Positions 32,885 to 43,000 of a stretch of DNA of 64,000 nucleotides are shown one piece after another. The DNA comes from Flavobacterium sp. HSC-61S13 (lineage in GTDB: Bacteria > Bacteroidota > Bacteroidia > Flavobacteriales > Flavobacteriaceae). Numbering within the stretch: position 1 is the stretch's first letter; each line of letters opens with the position of its first letter. The notes under the pieces are model-generated. The model was not told the origin of the DNA. It made no database searches and worked only from the letters and a program-made list of their open reading frames with translations. The stretch lies in the NCBI RefSeq assembly GCF_024171535.1, contig NZ_JALJZV010000001.1, forward strand, positions 186,001-250,000, read 5' to 3'. The position numbers and the translations under genes were made by a program.

Positions 32885-33484
32885 ATGATTTGGCTAAATT
32901 TTTATTTGCCTTTGTATTTGGTGTTGTATATGATGGTAGCTTTTGTGCTACCGTCATACCGCACCTATAAGCAAACAGGCATCAATCCGATAACATTTGG
33001 CAAAACGGATAACGCACACGATTACATCGGTTTTGTAATGAAAGTATTGATAGCCTTGCTTTTTATAGCGGTATTCATTTATTCATTCAGCGATAAAGCA
33101 TATCAGTATCTAGTACCCATTTCTTATTTAATGAAAGAAGTGTTTATGACAGTTGGATTAATCTTGATACATCTTTCACTACTCTGGATTTCGGTAGCTC
33201 AATATCAAATGAGCAACAGTTGGCGTATTGGTATAGATGAAAACAATAAAACCGAATTAATAACAAAAGGCTTATATTCTTATAGCCGAAACCCGATATT
33301 CTTAGGAATGATAGTCAGCGTTACCGGAATATTTTTCATACTGCCAAATACAATTACATTTTTCCTGATGCTATCCATTTACATCGTTATCCAAATTCAG
33401 ATAAGATTGGAAGAAAAATTTTTAGAAAAACAACACGGACAAGAATATTTATCCTATAAACAAACTACTAAAAGATTACTATAA
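32885..33484 (+). CDS. Isoprenylcysteine carboxyl methyltransferase (ICMT)-family membrane protein
   Basis: 199 residues with four or five membrane helices and the conserved C-terminal region LITKGLYSYSRNPIFLGMIVSVTGIFF and EEKFLEKQHGQEYLSYKQTTKRLL. That is the ICMT/phospholipid methyltransferase signature (RNPIFLG). Substrate is unknown; genes of this type often sit in heavy-metal operons of Bacteroidota and might modify lipid or a lipoprotein. It begins 11 bp after czcB, and its TAA overlaps the next ATG by one base (33484). Confidence 0.82.
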   Translation: MIWLNFYLPLYLVLYMMVAFVLPSYRTYKQTGINPITFGKTDNAHDYIGFVMKVLIALLFIAVFIYSFSDKAYQYLVPISYLMKEVFMTVGLILIHLSLLWISVAQYQMSNSWRIGIDENNKTELITKGLYSYSRNPIFLGMIVSVTGIFFILPNTITFFLMLSIYIVIQIQIRLEEKFLEKQHGQEYLSYKQTTKRLL

Positions 33485-35520
33485 TGGAACATAAACATAA
33501 ATATGATGCACAAGGCAAACAGCTTTGTTGCACACCTCAAGAAGAAAAAATATATACCGATGCCGATGCTAAAATGCTATTGGAAAAACATCACGACGAT
33601 GATGGACACAACCACGAACACACCGATGATGACGGTCATAACCACGGAAGTACCGATAAATCTACCTTTCAAATGTTTTTACCTGCTATCATCAGTTTTG
33701 TATTATTGATGATAGCCATAACTTTCGATAATTGGCTTCCTCAATCTTGGTTTACAGGTTGGATAAGAATTGTTTGGTATGTTGTAGCCTATGCGCCTGT
33801 TGGATTGCCCGTAATTAAAGAAGCCTTTGAAAGTATCAGAAAAGGCGATGTATTTTCAGAATTTTTATTAATGAGCATTGCAACCATCGGAGCTTTTTCT
33901 ATTGGCGAATACCCTGAAGGTGTAGCTGTAATGTTATTTTATGCCGTTGGCGAAGTATTCCAAACCTTAGCCGTAACAAGAGCGAAAGCTAACATTAAAA
34001 CGTTGCTCGATCAAAGACCAGATGAAGTAACTATTTTAGAAAATAATCAAGCTAAAACCATAAAAGCAGAAACTGCAAGTATTGGCAATATCATCCAACT
34101 AAAACCCGGAGAAAAATTAGGGCTAGATGGCGAATTATTATCCGAAACCGCTTCATTCAATACAGCAGCACTTACAGGAGAAAGTAAGCCAGATACCAAA
34201 ACCAAAGGCGAAACCGTATTGGCAGGAATGATAAATTTAACGACCGTTGCACAAGTAAAAGTGACGACCGCTTATACCGATAGCAAACTTTCTAAAATTT
34301 TGGAGTTGGTACAAAATGCCACCGCACAAAAAGCACCGACAGAATTATTCATCCGAAAATTTGCAAAAATCTACACTCCGATTGTTGTGTTGTTGGCAGT
34401 GCTAATTACCATAATACCTTATTTTTTTGTGAGCGATTATGTATTTAGTCAATGGTTGTACAGAGCATTGGTATTCTTGGTTATTTCTTGTCCGTGTGCT
34501 TTGGTTATCAGTATTCCTTTAGGTTATTTTGGAGGAATTGGAGCCGCTTCCAAAAATGGAATTTTGTTTAAAGGAAGCAACTTTTTAGATGCCATTGCCG
34601 ATATTAAAAACGTAGTGATGGACAAAACGGGTACAATGACCGAGGGTGTTTTCAAAGTTCAAGAAGTGGTATTAAAATCTGAATTTAATAAAGATGAAAT
34701 CCTGAAAATGGTCAACGCTTTAGAAAGCCAAAGTACACATCCGGTTGCTACCGCTATCCATCAATATGTAGGTGAAATTGATAGCTCGATAAAGTTAGAA
34801 AATACAGAAGAAATTGCAGGTCACGGTTTGAAAGCCAATGTAAATGGAAAAGAATTATTGGTAGGAAATTTTAAATTGATGGATAAATTCAATATCAATT
34901 ATGATTTAGACCCAACCACAATTGTTTATACCTTAATTGCCATTGCTTACGATAGAAAATTTGCAGGTTACATTACCATTGCCGACAGCATAAAGGAAGA
35001 TGCACAGCTAACCATTGACAAACTGAAAGCATTAGGTGTAAAAACCACAATGTTAAGCGGAGATAAAAGCACAGTAGTAAAATTTGTTGCCGATAAATTA
35101 GGAATTAATAATGCCTTTGGCGATTTATTACCCGAAGACAAAGTAAATAAAGTAAAAGAAATAAAAGCCCAAAACGAAACCGTAGCATTCGTAGGCGATG
35201 GCGTGAACGACGCACCAGTAGTAGCTTTGAGCGATGTAGGAATTGCAATGGGTGGTTTAGGAAGTGATGCCACCATCGAAACTGCAGATGTGGTTATTCA
35301 GGATGATAAGCCAAGCAAAATCCCGATGGCAATCAATATTGGGAAGCAAACAAAAAAAATAGTTTGGCAAAATATCATTTTAGCATTTGCTGTAAAAGCA
35401 ATCGTTTTAGTACTTGGCGCAGGTGGTTTAGCCACAATGTGGGAAGCCGTTTTTGCTGATGTTGGTGTGGCTTTATTGGCAATTTTAAACGCTGTACGCA
35501 TACAAAGGATGAAATTTTAA
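33484..35520 (+). CDS. Zn/Cd/Pb-type P-type ATPase with His-rich N-terminus
   Basis: 678 residues. The N-terminus is soluble and His/Asp-rich (HHDDDGHNHEHTDDDGHNHG) with a C-C pair (LCCTP) but no HMA domain. Membrane helices follow with the ion site SCPCALVISIPLG (C336, C338), phosphorylation site DKTGT (D380), and GDGVNDAPVVALSDVGIAMGGLGSDATIE. CPC followed by ALVISIPLG rather than ALGLATPMS marks the P1B-2 (ZntA/CadA) class, as against the Cu-type CopA at 17651. It exports Zn, Cd or Pb from the cytoplasm. The substrate is inferred from class. Confidence 0.92.
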   Translation: MEHKHKYDAQGKQLCCTPQEEKIYTDADAKMLLEKHHDDDGHNHEHTDDDGHNHGSTDKSTFQMFLPAIISFVLLMIAITFDNWLPQSWFTGWIRIVWYVVAYAPVGLPVIKEAFESIRKGDVFSEFLLMSIATIGAFSIGEYPEGVAVMLFYAVGEVFQTLAVTRAKANIKTLLDQRPDEVTILENNQAKTIKAETASIGNIIQLKPGEKLGLDGELLSETASFNTAALTGESKPDTKTKGETVLAGMINLTTVAQVKVTTAYTDSKLSKILELVQNATAQKAPTELFIRKFAKIYTPIVVLLAVLITIIPYFFVSDYVFSQWLYRALVFLVISCPCALVISIPLGYFGGIGAASKNGILFKGSNFLDAIADIKNVVMDKTGTMTEGVFKVQEVVLKSEFNKDEILKMVNALESQSTHPVATAIHQYVGEIDSSIKLENTEEIAGHGLKANVNGKELLVGNFKLMDKFNINYDLDPTTIVYTLIAIAYDRKFAGYITIADSIKEDAQLTIDKLKALGVKTTMLSGDKSTVVKFVADKLGINNAFGDLLPEDKVNKVKEIKAQNETVAFVGDGVNDAPVVALSDVGIAMGGLGSDATIETADVVIQDDKPSKIPMAINIGKQTKKIVWQNIILAFAVKAIVLVLGAGGLATMWEAVFADVGVALLAILNAVRIQRMKF

Positions 35521-35590
35521 AGAATAGTTGGTTTTATACAAAATGGGTAGTAATGATAACAGGGGTAGTAGTTTGTAACGTAGTTTTCAA

Positions 35591-35598
35591 TATCTTTG
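35591..35598 (+). promoter_or_regulatory. -7 box for the third Cys-rich gene
   Basis: TATCTTTG fits TAnnTTTG exactly. The ATG follows at 35603, with only 4 bp between, so transcription and translation should begin at about the same base. Confidence 0.6.
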
Positions 35599-35602
35599 GG
35601 AA

Positions 35603-35914
35603 ATGAAACATTTATCATCCATATTAGCATTAATGGTCTTGGTCTTATCGACCTTGCCAGGCTTTATGGAAGATAAATGCTTTGACGTCATACATCAAAC
35701 AACAAATAGTCAGGAAGAAGATAGCGACGGTTGCGGTATGGAATGTTGCTCGCCTTTTTCTAAATGCAATACCTGTACCGGATTTGTAATTACCTCTTTT
35801 TATGCTTTAACAACAAATTCTGCCCAACAACCTGAAAAGAAATTAAGTGTAATAACTGCCTCAGCTGTTTCAGACTTCCTCTCTTCCATTTGGCAACCGC
35901 CTAAGATTAATTAA
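35603..35914 (+). CDS. Small exported Cys-rich protein ending IWQPPKIN, DUF6660-like (3 of 3)
   Basis: 103 residues with a signal peptide (LSSILALMVLVLSTLPG), an acidic spacer, a Cys cluster (SDGCGMECCSPFSKCNTCTG), a beta-rich segment and the C-terminus FLSSIWQPPKIN. Its end is nearly identical to that of the protein at 20627 (SSIWQPPKIS). It precedes a TonB-dependent receptor and a CDF transporter. Its place at the head of a metal operon, nearly leaderless promoter and Pro-Pro end match the other two. Function unproven: metal buffer or regulatory leader. Confidence 0.73.
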   Translation: MKHLSSILALMVLVLSTLPGFMEDKCFDVIHQTTNSQEEDSDGCGMECCSPFSKCNTCTGFVITSFYALTTNSAQQPEKKLSVITASAVSDFLSSIWQPPKIN

Positions 35915-36001
35915 TGTTTTTAGTGTCTTCGGCACAATAACAAATTGCGGTGCTACAAACCGTCAATTCTTATTTTTTAAACATTAATAATTTTTCATAT
36001 A

Positions 36002-38173
36002 ATGAAAAAAATACTCTTTATGTCATTTTTTATGACACTAAATCTCTGTGTCTTTGCACAAAACACATTTAATGCTGTTGTTAGAAACAGTGAAAACAAA
36101 AATCCTTTGATTGGTGTGACAGCATCTATAAAAGGAACCTCGCTTGCCGCTACATCAAACGAAAACGGTCAAATCATAATAGTAAATGTTCCTGATGGTG
36201 TACAGGAAATACATTTTAGTTACGTAGGCTTTTATGAACGTATTGATACACTGGAATTTCCATTAAAGGACACCAGCGTTATTGAAATCTTACTCAAAGA
36301 AAATTCAGAAGAATTGGATGAAGTGGTTATATCTTCTACAAGAAGTACAAGGAGCATACAAAATATTCCAACCCGTATTGAATTTATCGGAAGTGAAGAA
36401 TTGGGTGAAAAAGGCAATATGAAACCAGGAGATATTCGTATGCTTTTGGCGGAAAGTACAGGTATTCACGTACAAACCACTTCGCCTACCAGTGCCAATG
36501 CAAGTATCCGTATTCAAGGACTTGACGGAAGATATACGCAAATCCTGAAAGACGGCTTCCCTATTTTTTCGGGTGCTTCAAGCGGATTAGGTTTGTTGCA
36601 AATTCCACCGCTTGACTTAAAGCAGGTTGAAGTTATTAAAGGTTCTACATCTACGCTGTATGGTGGTGGAGCAATAGCAGGTTTGGTAAACCTGATTTCC
36701 AAGACACCAACGGAAGAAAGGGATTTGCGTTTTCATTTAAACGGAACATCAGGAGGAGGTTTAGACATCAACGGTTTTTACGGACAGAAGTTTAAGAAAA
36801 TCGGAACAACCATATTTGCTTCGCATAATAGAAACGGAGCTTACGACCCTGCAAAAATTGGTTTTTCTGCCATTCCAAAATTTGAACGTTTTGTACTGAA
36901 CCCTAAATTGTTTGTTTATTTCAATGATAAAACAAAAATGAATTTCGGTGTCAATACAACTATCGAAAACCGTTTGGGAGGTGATATGCTTTACATCAAA
37001 GGTAAAGGAGATAACACGCATCAGTATTTCGAGAAAAATAAAACACAACGCTATTCCACTCAATTTGTTTTCGACCATTTGATTAATGAAAAAAGTTCTT
37101 TTCAAATTAAAAACAGCGTGAGTTATTTTAACCGAAATACAACAATTCCCAACTATCAGTTTGAGGGAACACAAACCGCAACTTTTACAGAAGCAAATTA
37201 TACCAACAGTACAGAAAAATCGGAATGGGTAGCCGGGGTCAATATTTGGACAGACAATTTTAAAGAAAAGCAGATTACTGCATTTCCGTTGAGGGATTAC
37301 AGCCAAAACACATTCGGAGCTTTCGTTCAAAATTCTTTTAAGGCTACTGATTGGCTTCAATTAGAAGCGGGTTTAAGAACGGATTACGTGATAGATTACG
37401 GAGCTGTATTTTTGCCAAGAGTATCTGCATTGTTTAAGATTGCAAACGGATTGACTTCACGTATTGGAGGTGGATTTGGGTATAAAACACCAACCATTTT
37501 TACAGAAGAAAGCGAACGCCTACAATATCAAAATGTAATGCCTATTGACAACAAAATCAATAAATTGGAAAAAAGTTATGGAGCAAATGCAGACATCAAT
37601 TACCGCACCTACATTGGGGAAGATTGGTCATTTAGCATAAACCAATTGTTCTTTTACACCTATCTGGATAATCCCTTGTTACTTGAAAACCCCTCTGCAA
37701 ATCTGTATCAGTTCGTTAATTCTCCAGGTTATATTCATACTAAAGGAACAGAAACCAATATTAAAATTGGTTACGATGACCTGAAATTATTTTTGGGATA
37801 CACTTATACAGATGCTCGATTAAACCAAAATGGAATGACTGTAGAAAGCCCGTTAACGCCAAAGCACCGCATTAATTCCATCCTGATGTATGAAATAGAA
37901 GACAAATGGAAAGTTGGTCTGGAAGCCTATTATTTCAGTCCTCAAAAACTGAATAATGGAACTACGGGCAAAGGTTACTTTATTACCGGGTTTATGGCTG
38001 AAAAGATTTGGGAAAGATTTTCTCTGTACATCAACTTTGAAAACTTCCTTGACACCCGACAAACACGCTTTGGTAGCATTTATACAGGAACAATAACCAA
38101 TCCGGTTTTTAAAGACATTTATGCACCTTTGGACGGATTTGTGATTAACGGAGGAATAAAATTCAAGCTTTAA
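36002..38173 (+). CDS. TonB-dependent outer-membrane receptor with carboxypeptidase-like regulatory domain
   Basis: 723 residues. A signal peptide (FFMTLNLCVFAQ) is followed by a CarboxypepD_reg-like beta domain (about 22-100, NPLIGVTASIKGTSLAATSNENG), a plug (about 115-225, IRIEFIGSEELGE..., STSTLYGGGAIAGLVNLI) and a beta-barrel to the end, with a last strand VINGGIKFKL. No obvious SusD partner is beside it, so it probably takes up a metal chelate, siderophore or small metal complex rather than glycans. It sits between the third Cys-rich gene and a CDF transporter; the metal may be Cu, Zn or Fe. Confidence 0.9.
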   Translation: MKKILFMSFFMTLNLCVFAQNTFNAVVRNSENKNPLIGVTASIKGTSLAATSNENGQIIIVNVPDGVQEIHFSYVGFYERIDTLEFPLKDTSVIEILLKENSEELDEVVISSTRSTRSIQNIPTRIEFIGSEELGEKGNMKPGDIRMLLAESTGIHVQTTSPTSANASIRIQGLDGRYTQILKDGFPIFSGASSGLGLLQIPPLDLKQVEVIKGSTSTLYGGGAIAGLVNLISKTPTEERDLRFHLNGTSGGGLDINGFYGQKFKKIGTTIFASHNRNGAYDPAKIGFSAIPKFERFVLNPKLFVYFNDKTKMNFGVNTTIENRLGGDMLYIKGKGDNTHQYFEKNKTQRYSTQFVFDHLINEKSSFQIKNSVSYFNRNTTIPNYQFEGTQTATFTEANYTNSTEKSEWVAGVNIWTDNFKEKQITAFPLRDYSQNTFGAFVQNSFKATDWLQLEAGLRTDYVIDYGAVFLPRVSALFKIANGLTSRIGGGFGYKTPTIFTEESERLQYQNVMPIDNKINKLEKSYGANADINYRTYIGEDWSFSINQLFFYTYLDNPLLLENPSANLYQFVNSPGYIHTKGTETNIKIGYDDLKLFLGYTYTDARLNQNGMTVESPLTPKHRINSILMYEIEDKWKVGLEAYYFSPQKLNNGTTGKGYFITGFMAEKIWERFSLYINFENFLDTRQTRFGSIYTGTITNPVFKDIYAPLDGFVINGGIKFKL

Positions 38174-38178
38174 AACAA

Positions 38179-38973
38179 ATGGAAAAAACCATATTCAATA
38201 TAACTAAAATGGATTGCCCAAGCGAGGAGCAATTAATCCGTATGAAACTGCAAGACTTTGATACGGTAAAAGGATTGGAATTTGATATAGCCAATAGAAA
38301 ATTGGACGTTTATCACAATGGAAACCCAGAGCCAATTTTTTTGGCTTTGGGAACACTGAACCTAAATACGACATTGGTTTCAACTGAAAAAAGCAATTTT
38401 GTTGTTGAAACAGATACAAGCAACAAGCAACGGAAATTACTTTGGATCGTGTTGATTATCAACTTCCTGTTCTTTGGATTGGAAATGTTATTCGGTATTT
38501 TTTCAGGTTCAATGGGATTGATAGCCGATAGCTTGGATATGCTTGCGGACAGTGTCGTTTACGCATTGGCTTTAATAGCTGTGGGGGGAACAATCGCCCT
38601 AAAAAACAACATCGCCAGATTTGCAGGATACTTCCAAGTCTTACTTGCTATTGTAGGTTTCGTTGAAGTGATCAGACGTTTTATGGGAATTGAAGCTATG
38701 CCCGATTTCAAAACAATGATTGTCGTTTCAGTTTTAGCATTGATTGCAAACGTATTTTGCCTTTATCTCTTACAAAAGAACAAAAGTAAAGAAGCGCATA
38801 TGCAGGCTTCGATGATATTCACATCAAATGATGTCATTATCAATTCGGGAGTTATTGTTGCTGGTCTTTTAGTTAATTGGCTCAATTCAAGTTATCCAGA
38901 TTTGATTATTGGGGCTATTGTATTTGTAATTGTAGCAAGAGGGGCTTACAGAATATTGAAGTTGGCAAAGTAA
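38179..38973 (+). CDS. CDF-family cation efflux transporter with HMA-like N-terminus
   Basis: 264 residues. The first ~75 residues resemble an HMA domain (FNITKMDCPSEEQLIRMKLQDF..., KLDVYHNG), with only one Cys in the loop (MDCPSEE), so it may not bind Cu(I) in the classic way. Six membrane helices follow; the CDF metal site is visible as DSLDMLADSVVYALAL and TSNDVIINSGVIV. No long cytoplasmic tail. It exports Zn/Co/Cd/Fe-type divalent ions. It begins 5 bp after the TonB receptor and is last of the cargo. Confidence 0.86.
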   Translation: MEKTIFNITKMDCPSEEQLIRMKLQDFDTVKGLEFDIANRKLDVYHNGNPEPIFLALGTLNLNTTLVSTEKSNFVVETDTSNKQRKLLWIVLIINFLFFGLEMLFGIFSGSMGLIADSLDMLADSVVYALALIAVGGTIALKNNIARFAGYFQVLLAIVGFVEVIRRFMGIEAMPDFKTMIVVSVLALIANVFCLYLLQKNKSKEAHMQASMIFTSNDVIINSGVIVAGLLVNWLNSSYPDLIIGAIVFVIVARGAYRILKLAK

Positions 38974-39214
38974 ATCCCTAAATCTATAATTGCCTTTATC
39001 TTAGAAGAATAGGAGATAATAGAAATAAAAAAAGAGTGTTCAGGAATTGTTCTAATAAACATTCCTGAAATCTTTTAACCGATTATGGAAGAAGCTAAGC
39101 TATTGCAAATAGGCTCTATAATAATTTCAAAAAAATTCATTAGATGTGATATAGCCTACAAATTACACAGTTTATTTTTTTCTCTAACCCAAATATAGAT
39201 TTCAAAATAGCCAA

Positions 39215-40039
39215 ATGAACAAATTTTATACAGAAACACTACACAAGCTGGAAACAGAAATCAACGATTTGGAGATTGAAACCGATCACTCTATACAACG
39301 GATAGAAGCCGTTATAGGTATCATTCTAAAATGTTTGTCGGAAGTAAAGAAATATGTTCTAAACAGAGGATTTAAGAATATTGGGGAAGAAATCCACTTT
39401 TTCAAACATCAGAAGCCTATTATTGTTTCAAAACTTATTTACTACAATGCCATATATAAAATTGAGGCGAAAAAGCCTTATGGAGCAAAACCAGTCAGAA
39501 AATATCTTAACAAAGAACTAAAAAAACTCAAAGGGTTCTTTGACAATAACATTGATTTTTATAAATATTACCGCAGTAATAACTCCTTTCTTGACGAAAG
39601 ATTTTTTGTTCGTGGCAAACACGATATAAAACTATGGTTGGACACAATTTATTTTGAAACTGACCAAAGCTTCTCTACATCCCACGATTATAAAGTAGCT
39701 AAAATCGTAGCTAATGATTTGATACAAGTTTACATTGAAAACCAATTGAATACTAAAAACTATAATAAGATTTCTCATGAATCTCCTTTAAACTGGACTG
39801 GTAACAAAACAGCATTAACCGAATTGATTTACGCATTATATTCACTAGGCGTATTTGAAAACGGAAATGTTGACATAAAGCTTATCTCCAAAACTTTTGA
39901 AAGAACCTTTAATATTGACTTAGGTGATTTCTATCATACGTTCATGGAACTTAAATCCCGGAAGATAAACCGAACAAAATTCCTTGACAGCCTCCGAGAT
40001 GCATTGATTAAGAAAATGGACGAACAGGATGAAATGTAG
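39215..40039 (+). CDS. rteC: RteC-family regulator (copy 1)
   Basis: 274 residues, helical throughout, with RteC-type landmarks: KKYVLNRGFKNIGEEIHFFKHQKPIIVSKLIYYNAIYKIE near residues 50-90, FYKYYRSNNSFLDERFFVRG near 125-145 and LTELIYALYSLGVFENGNVDIKLISKTFERTFNIDLGDFYHTFMELK near the end. In CTnDOT RteC activates the excision (xis2c/2d, exc) operon. A second RteC gene lies at 58905. The one here is at the junction of metal cargo and the methylase-helicase region, facing cargo. Either could be the one that acts on excision. Confidence 0.85.
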   Translation: MNKFYTETLHKLETEINDLEIETDHSIQRIEAVIGIILKCLSEVKKYVLNRGFKNIGEEIHFFKHQKPIIVSKLIYYNAIYKIEAKKPYGAKPVRKYLNKELKKLKGFFDNNIDFYKYYRSNNSFLDERFFVRGKHDIKLWLDTIYFETDQSFSTSHDYKVAKIVANDLIQVYIENQLNTKNYNKISHESPLNWTGNKTALTELIYALYSLGVFENGNVDIKLISKTFERTFNIDLGDFYHTFMELKSRKINRTKFLDSLRDALIKKMDEQDEM

Positions 40040-40048
40040 CTGACACTA

Positions 40049-43000
40049 TTATAATACACCTCTTGATAAATGAATACCTTTCGTGTGTACTCTATTTTCT
40101 GAAACCGATGCAACTTCTTTCTGTTTTTCGGTTTGTTCCGCAGGTTCTTCTTTGGGTTCTGTTGTAATGGACAACTGTATTTTTCTATCGATAGAAGCCA
40201 ATTCTGTTTTCAATTCGCTTAACCTATTTTCCTTTGTCCACGTACCTTTAACTATTTCCTGAAGTATCGGTAAATCTTTTTTCAGTTCCGTAATTTTCTT
40301 TTGTTCCTGCTCAATATAGCCAGGGAGTTTTTCCAATGCATTGAGAAAGTTCATAGATGCCAATTTTGCATCGTTGGCAATGATACCATTATTATAAGTG
40401 TATTTGATATTGCCTTCGCCCTGCACCAAAAAACGATTTACTCTTATATCCACGCCCTCTTTTTCGGATATTTCGGTTTTAACCAACAACGTAAATCCAT
40501 ATAAAGTACCTATTTCTTCATACTGACCTCCTGTGCGGGATTTGTCTGCAATCTGGTTAAGTTTAGCACCAATCTGTTTCATATCCGCATTGGGCAACAA
40601 ACCATCCAATAAAACAGGGTTTGCAATAGTATCGTCCGAATTTTTCTGTATGCGTTGTTGCAGGTTCTTCCAATCGAGGCTTATCCGTTCCAATCGTGAT
40701 TGAGTGCTTTCCAACAAAGAAGTAACATCTTCCAACTTATATTTAGAACTGACTTTGGAACGGTTGAAAGCTTGCTTTTCGCTTTCCAGTCCTGCAACTT
40801 GTTTTTCAATTTTCGCTTTATCCAAAAGGTCGGTATTACCCGAAAGAATAGCCACATATTCCGAGAAATTCATTCCCGATTTTTCGTCCATACTTCCTTC
40901 ATCAATGGTACGTTTGCCGAGGTTATTAGTTTTAAGCTGGTCTATAAAAAGTTGCTTGTTGTACAAGAGATTGAACTTATAGCTATCCAACGATTTTTCT
41001 GTAGCATAAATAATTACATCCACTTTATTGTTTGCGAAATGCTTAGCAATTTCATTACCCTTTCGTATTGCTCTTCCATCCCTTTGGGTAAGGTCGCTTG
41101 GTCGCCAAGGCGTATCTAAATGATGAACTGCAACGGCTTTTTTCTGTGCATTCACGCCAGTTCCAAGCATACTTGTAGAACCGAAAATCACACGAATTTT
41201 ACCCTCGTTCATATCCTTGATAAGTCCTTTACGCTGGTTATCGTTTTTGGCTTCCTGTATAAAACGGACTTCGTGTGCCGGAATACCGTGATTTTCCACA
41301 AGTTTGCGTTTTATTTCAGAATATACATTCCATTCGCCAGGCTTGTAGGTGCCGAGGTCGGAAAAGATAAACTGTGTACCTTTCTGTGCATTGAATTTGT
41401 TGTAATATTTCGCAATGTTTGTCGCACAATGGGATGCTTTATTGTCGGGATGGTCATCATATCTACCGCCAACCATTCGCATATCTAAAGACATTTTTCG
41501 GGCATAGTCGGTAGCGATAAGCATTTTTGCTTTTTCTTCTCGTTGCGATAAAGGTGCTCTTCCCAGCAAAGTCGCATTACCCGATTTTGCAAAATCCATC
41601 AGATTTTGGATAAATGCTGTCTGGTCGGGTGTTGGTGGAATGTTATACAGTATTTCGTTCTTTTCAGGGCGGTCAATGCCAATATCTTTTGCCGTTCTGT
41701 AATCTGTAATTTCAGAGTAGAATTGTGCCAATTCTGGCACTTTAATAAAGTATCGGAAACGTTCTTTTGCTACAATATTGTTGGCAACCGAGAATTCATA
41801 ATCCGTAGTTTTTCTTGCATAAATAGCAGACCACGCATCGAAGCAGTTAATTCCTTGCTTTTCCAACGCTCTTGGTCTCAGGTATTTGAACAAAAGGTAC
41901 AATTCCGTAAGTGAATTACTGATTGTTGTTCCGGAAAGGAAAGTCGCACCCATATCCGCTTGTATTTTGTCTTGAATGGTTCGAATTGCAAAAAGCAGGT
42001 TCATTGCTTTTTGGCTTCCATCTACATTTCCCAATCCGGCAACCCTTGTGTGGCGTGTGTTGAACATCAAATTTTTGAATTGATGGCTTTCGTCCACAAA
42101 CAAATGGTCGATGCCCATCATTTTGAAGTCTACTACATCATCCTTTCTGTTATCAATATCGTGTTGCAGGGTTTTCAGTTTTACCTCAAGATTTTCTTTC
42201 CGTTTGATAGCACCCGCAAGCATCCCTCGTGTAACTTCACTGCCTTCAGATTTTAGAGCATCGAGATTTCGCTCTACACTGTCTAATTCAATTTCGAGAA
42301 TTTCCTTTTGCATTTCGGGCGATTGCGGTATCATACCGAACTGGTCGTGGGTTAATATCACACAATCCCAATCGTTGTTTTTAATATCCCCGAAAATCCG
42401 CAAGCGTTTTTTGGGCGTAAAATCTTCTTTGCCAGGATAGAGAATTTTTGCGTGTGGATAGGCGGTTCTGTAAGCTTCTGCAATTTCGTGAACGTTACTT
42501 TTTAACCCGATAATCATCGGTTTGTGTGCTAAACCCAAACGCTTCATTTCTTGTGAAGTCGTACACATTACCAATGTTTTTCCAGCACCAACTTCGTGGT
42601 CGCAAATAGCACCGTTGTTCAGCTTTATCATCCAAACAGTATCTTTCTGGCTCGAATACAAGTCTTCAATACCTAATGATTTTCTATCCAAACCCGGAAA
42701 TTCCTGATGGCTTCCGTCATAATTCGGCCGTACAAAACAGTTGAAAGTGTTGTTGTATTGGTCGGTCAACCTGCTTTTAAATTCATCGTTTTGAGCGTGA
42801 AGCCAATCAGTAAAAGCAGTACGGATTTCGTCAATCTTGGTATTAGCCACCTGTACGGCTTCCATATCCCTGACCTTGACTTCTTGGTCACCAACCTTGA
42901 TTTTTTTGGTAATGTCTGGTGTGGTATTTACGAGTGCGTGTTTAAGCAAAGCAATCCCATCAAAGGTTCTACTCTCTGATTTTACGGCATATTTGTCCCA

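Noticed and set aside
38974..39214. 240-bp gap before rteC as a small RNA or gene
   Set aside because: AT-rich with no open frame, hairpin or clear promoter; nothing supports a feature.
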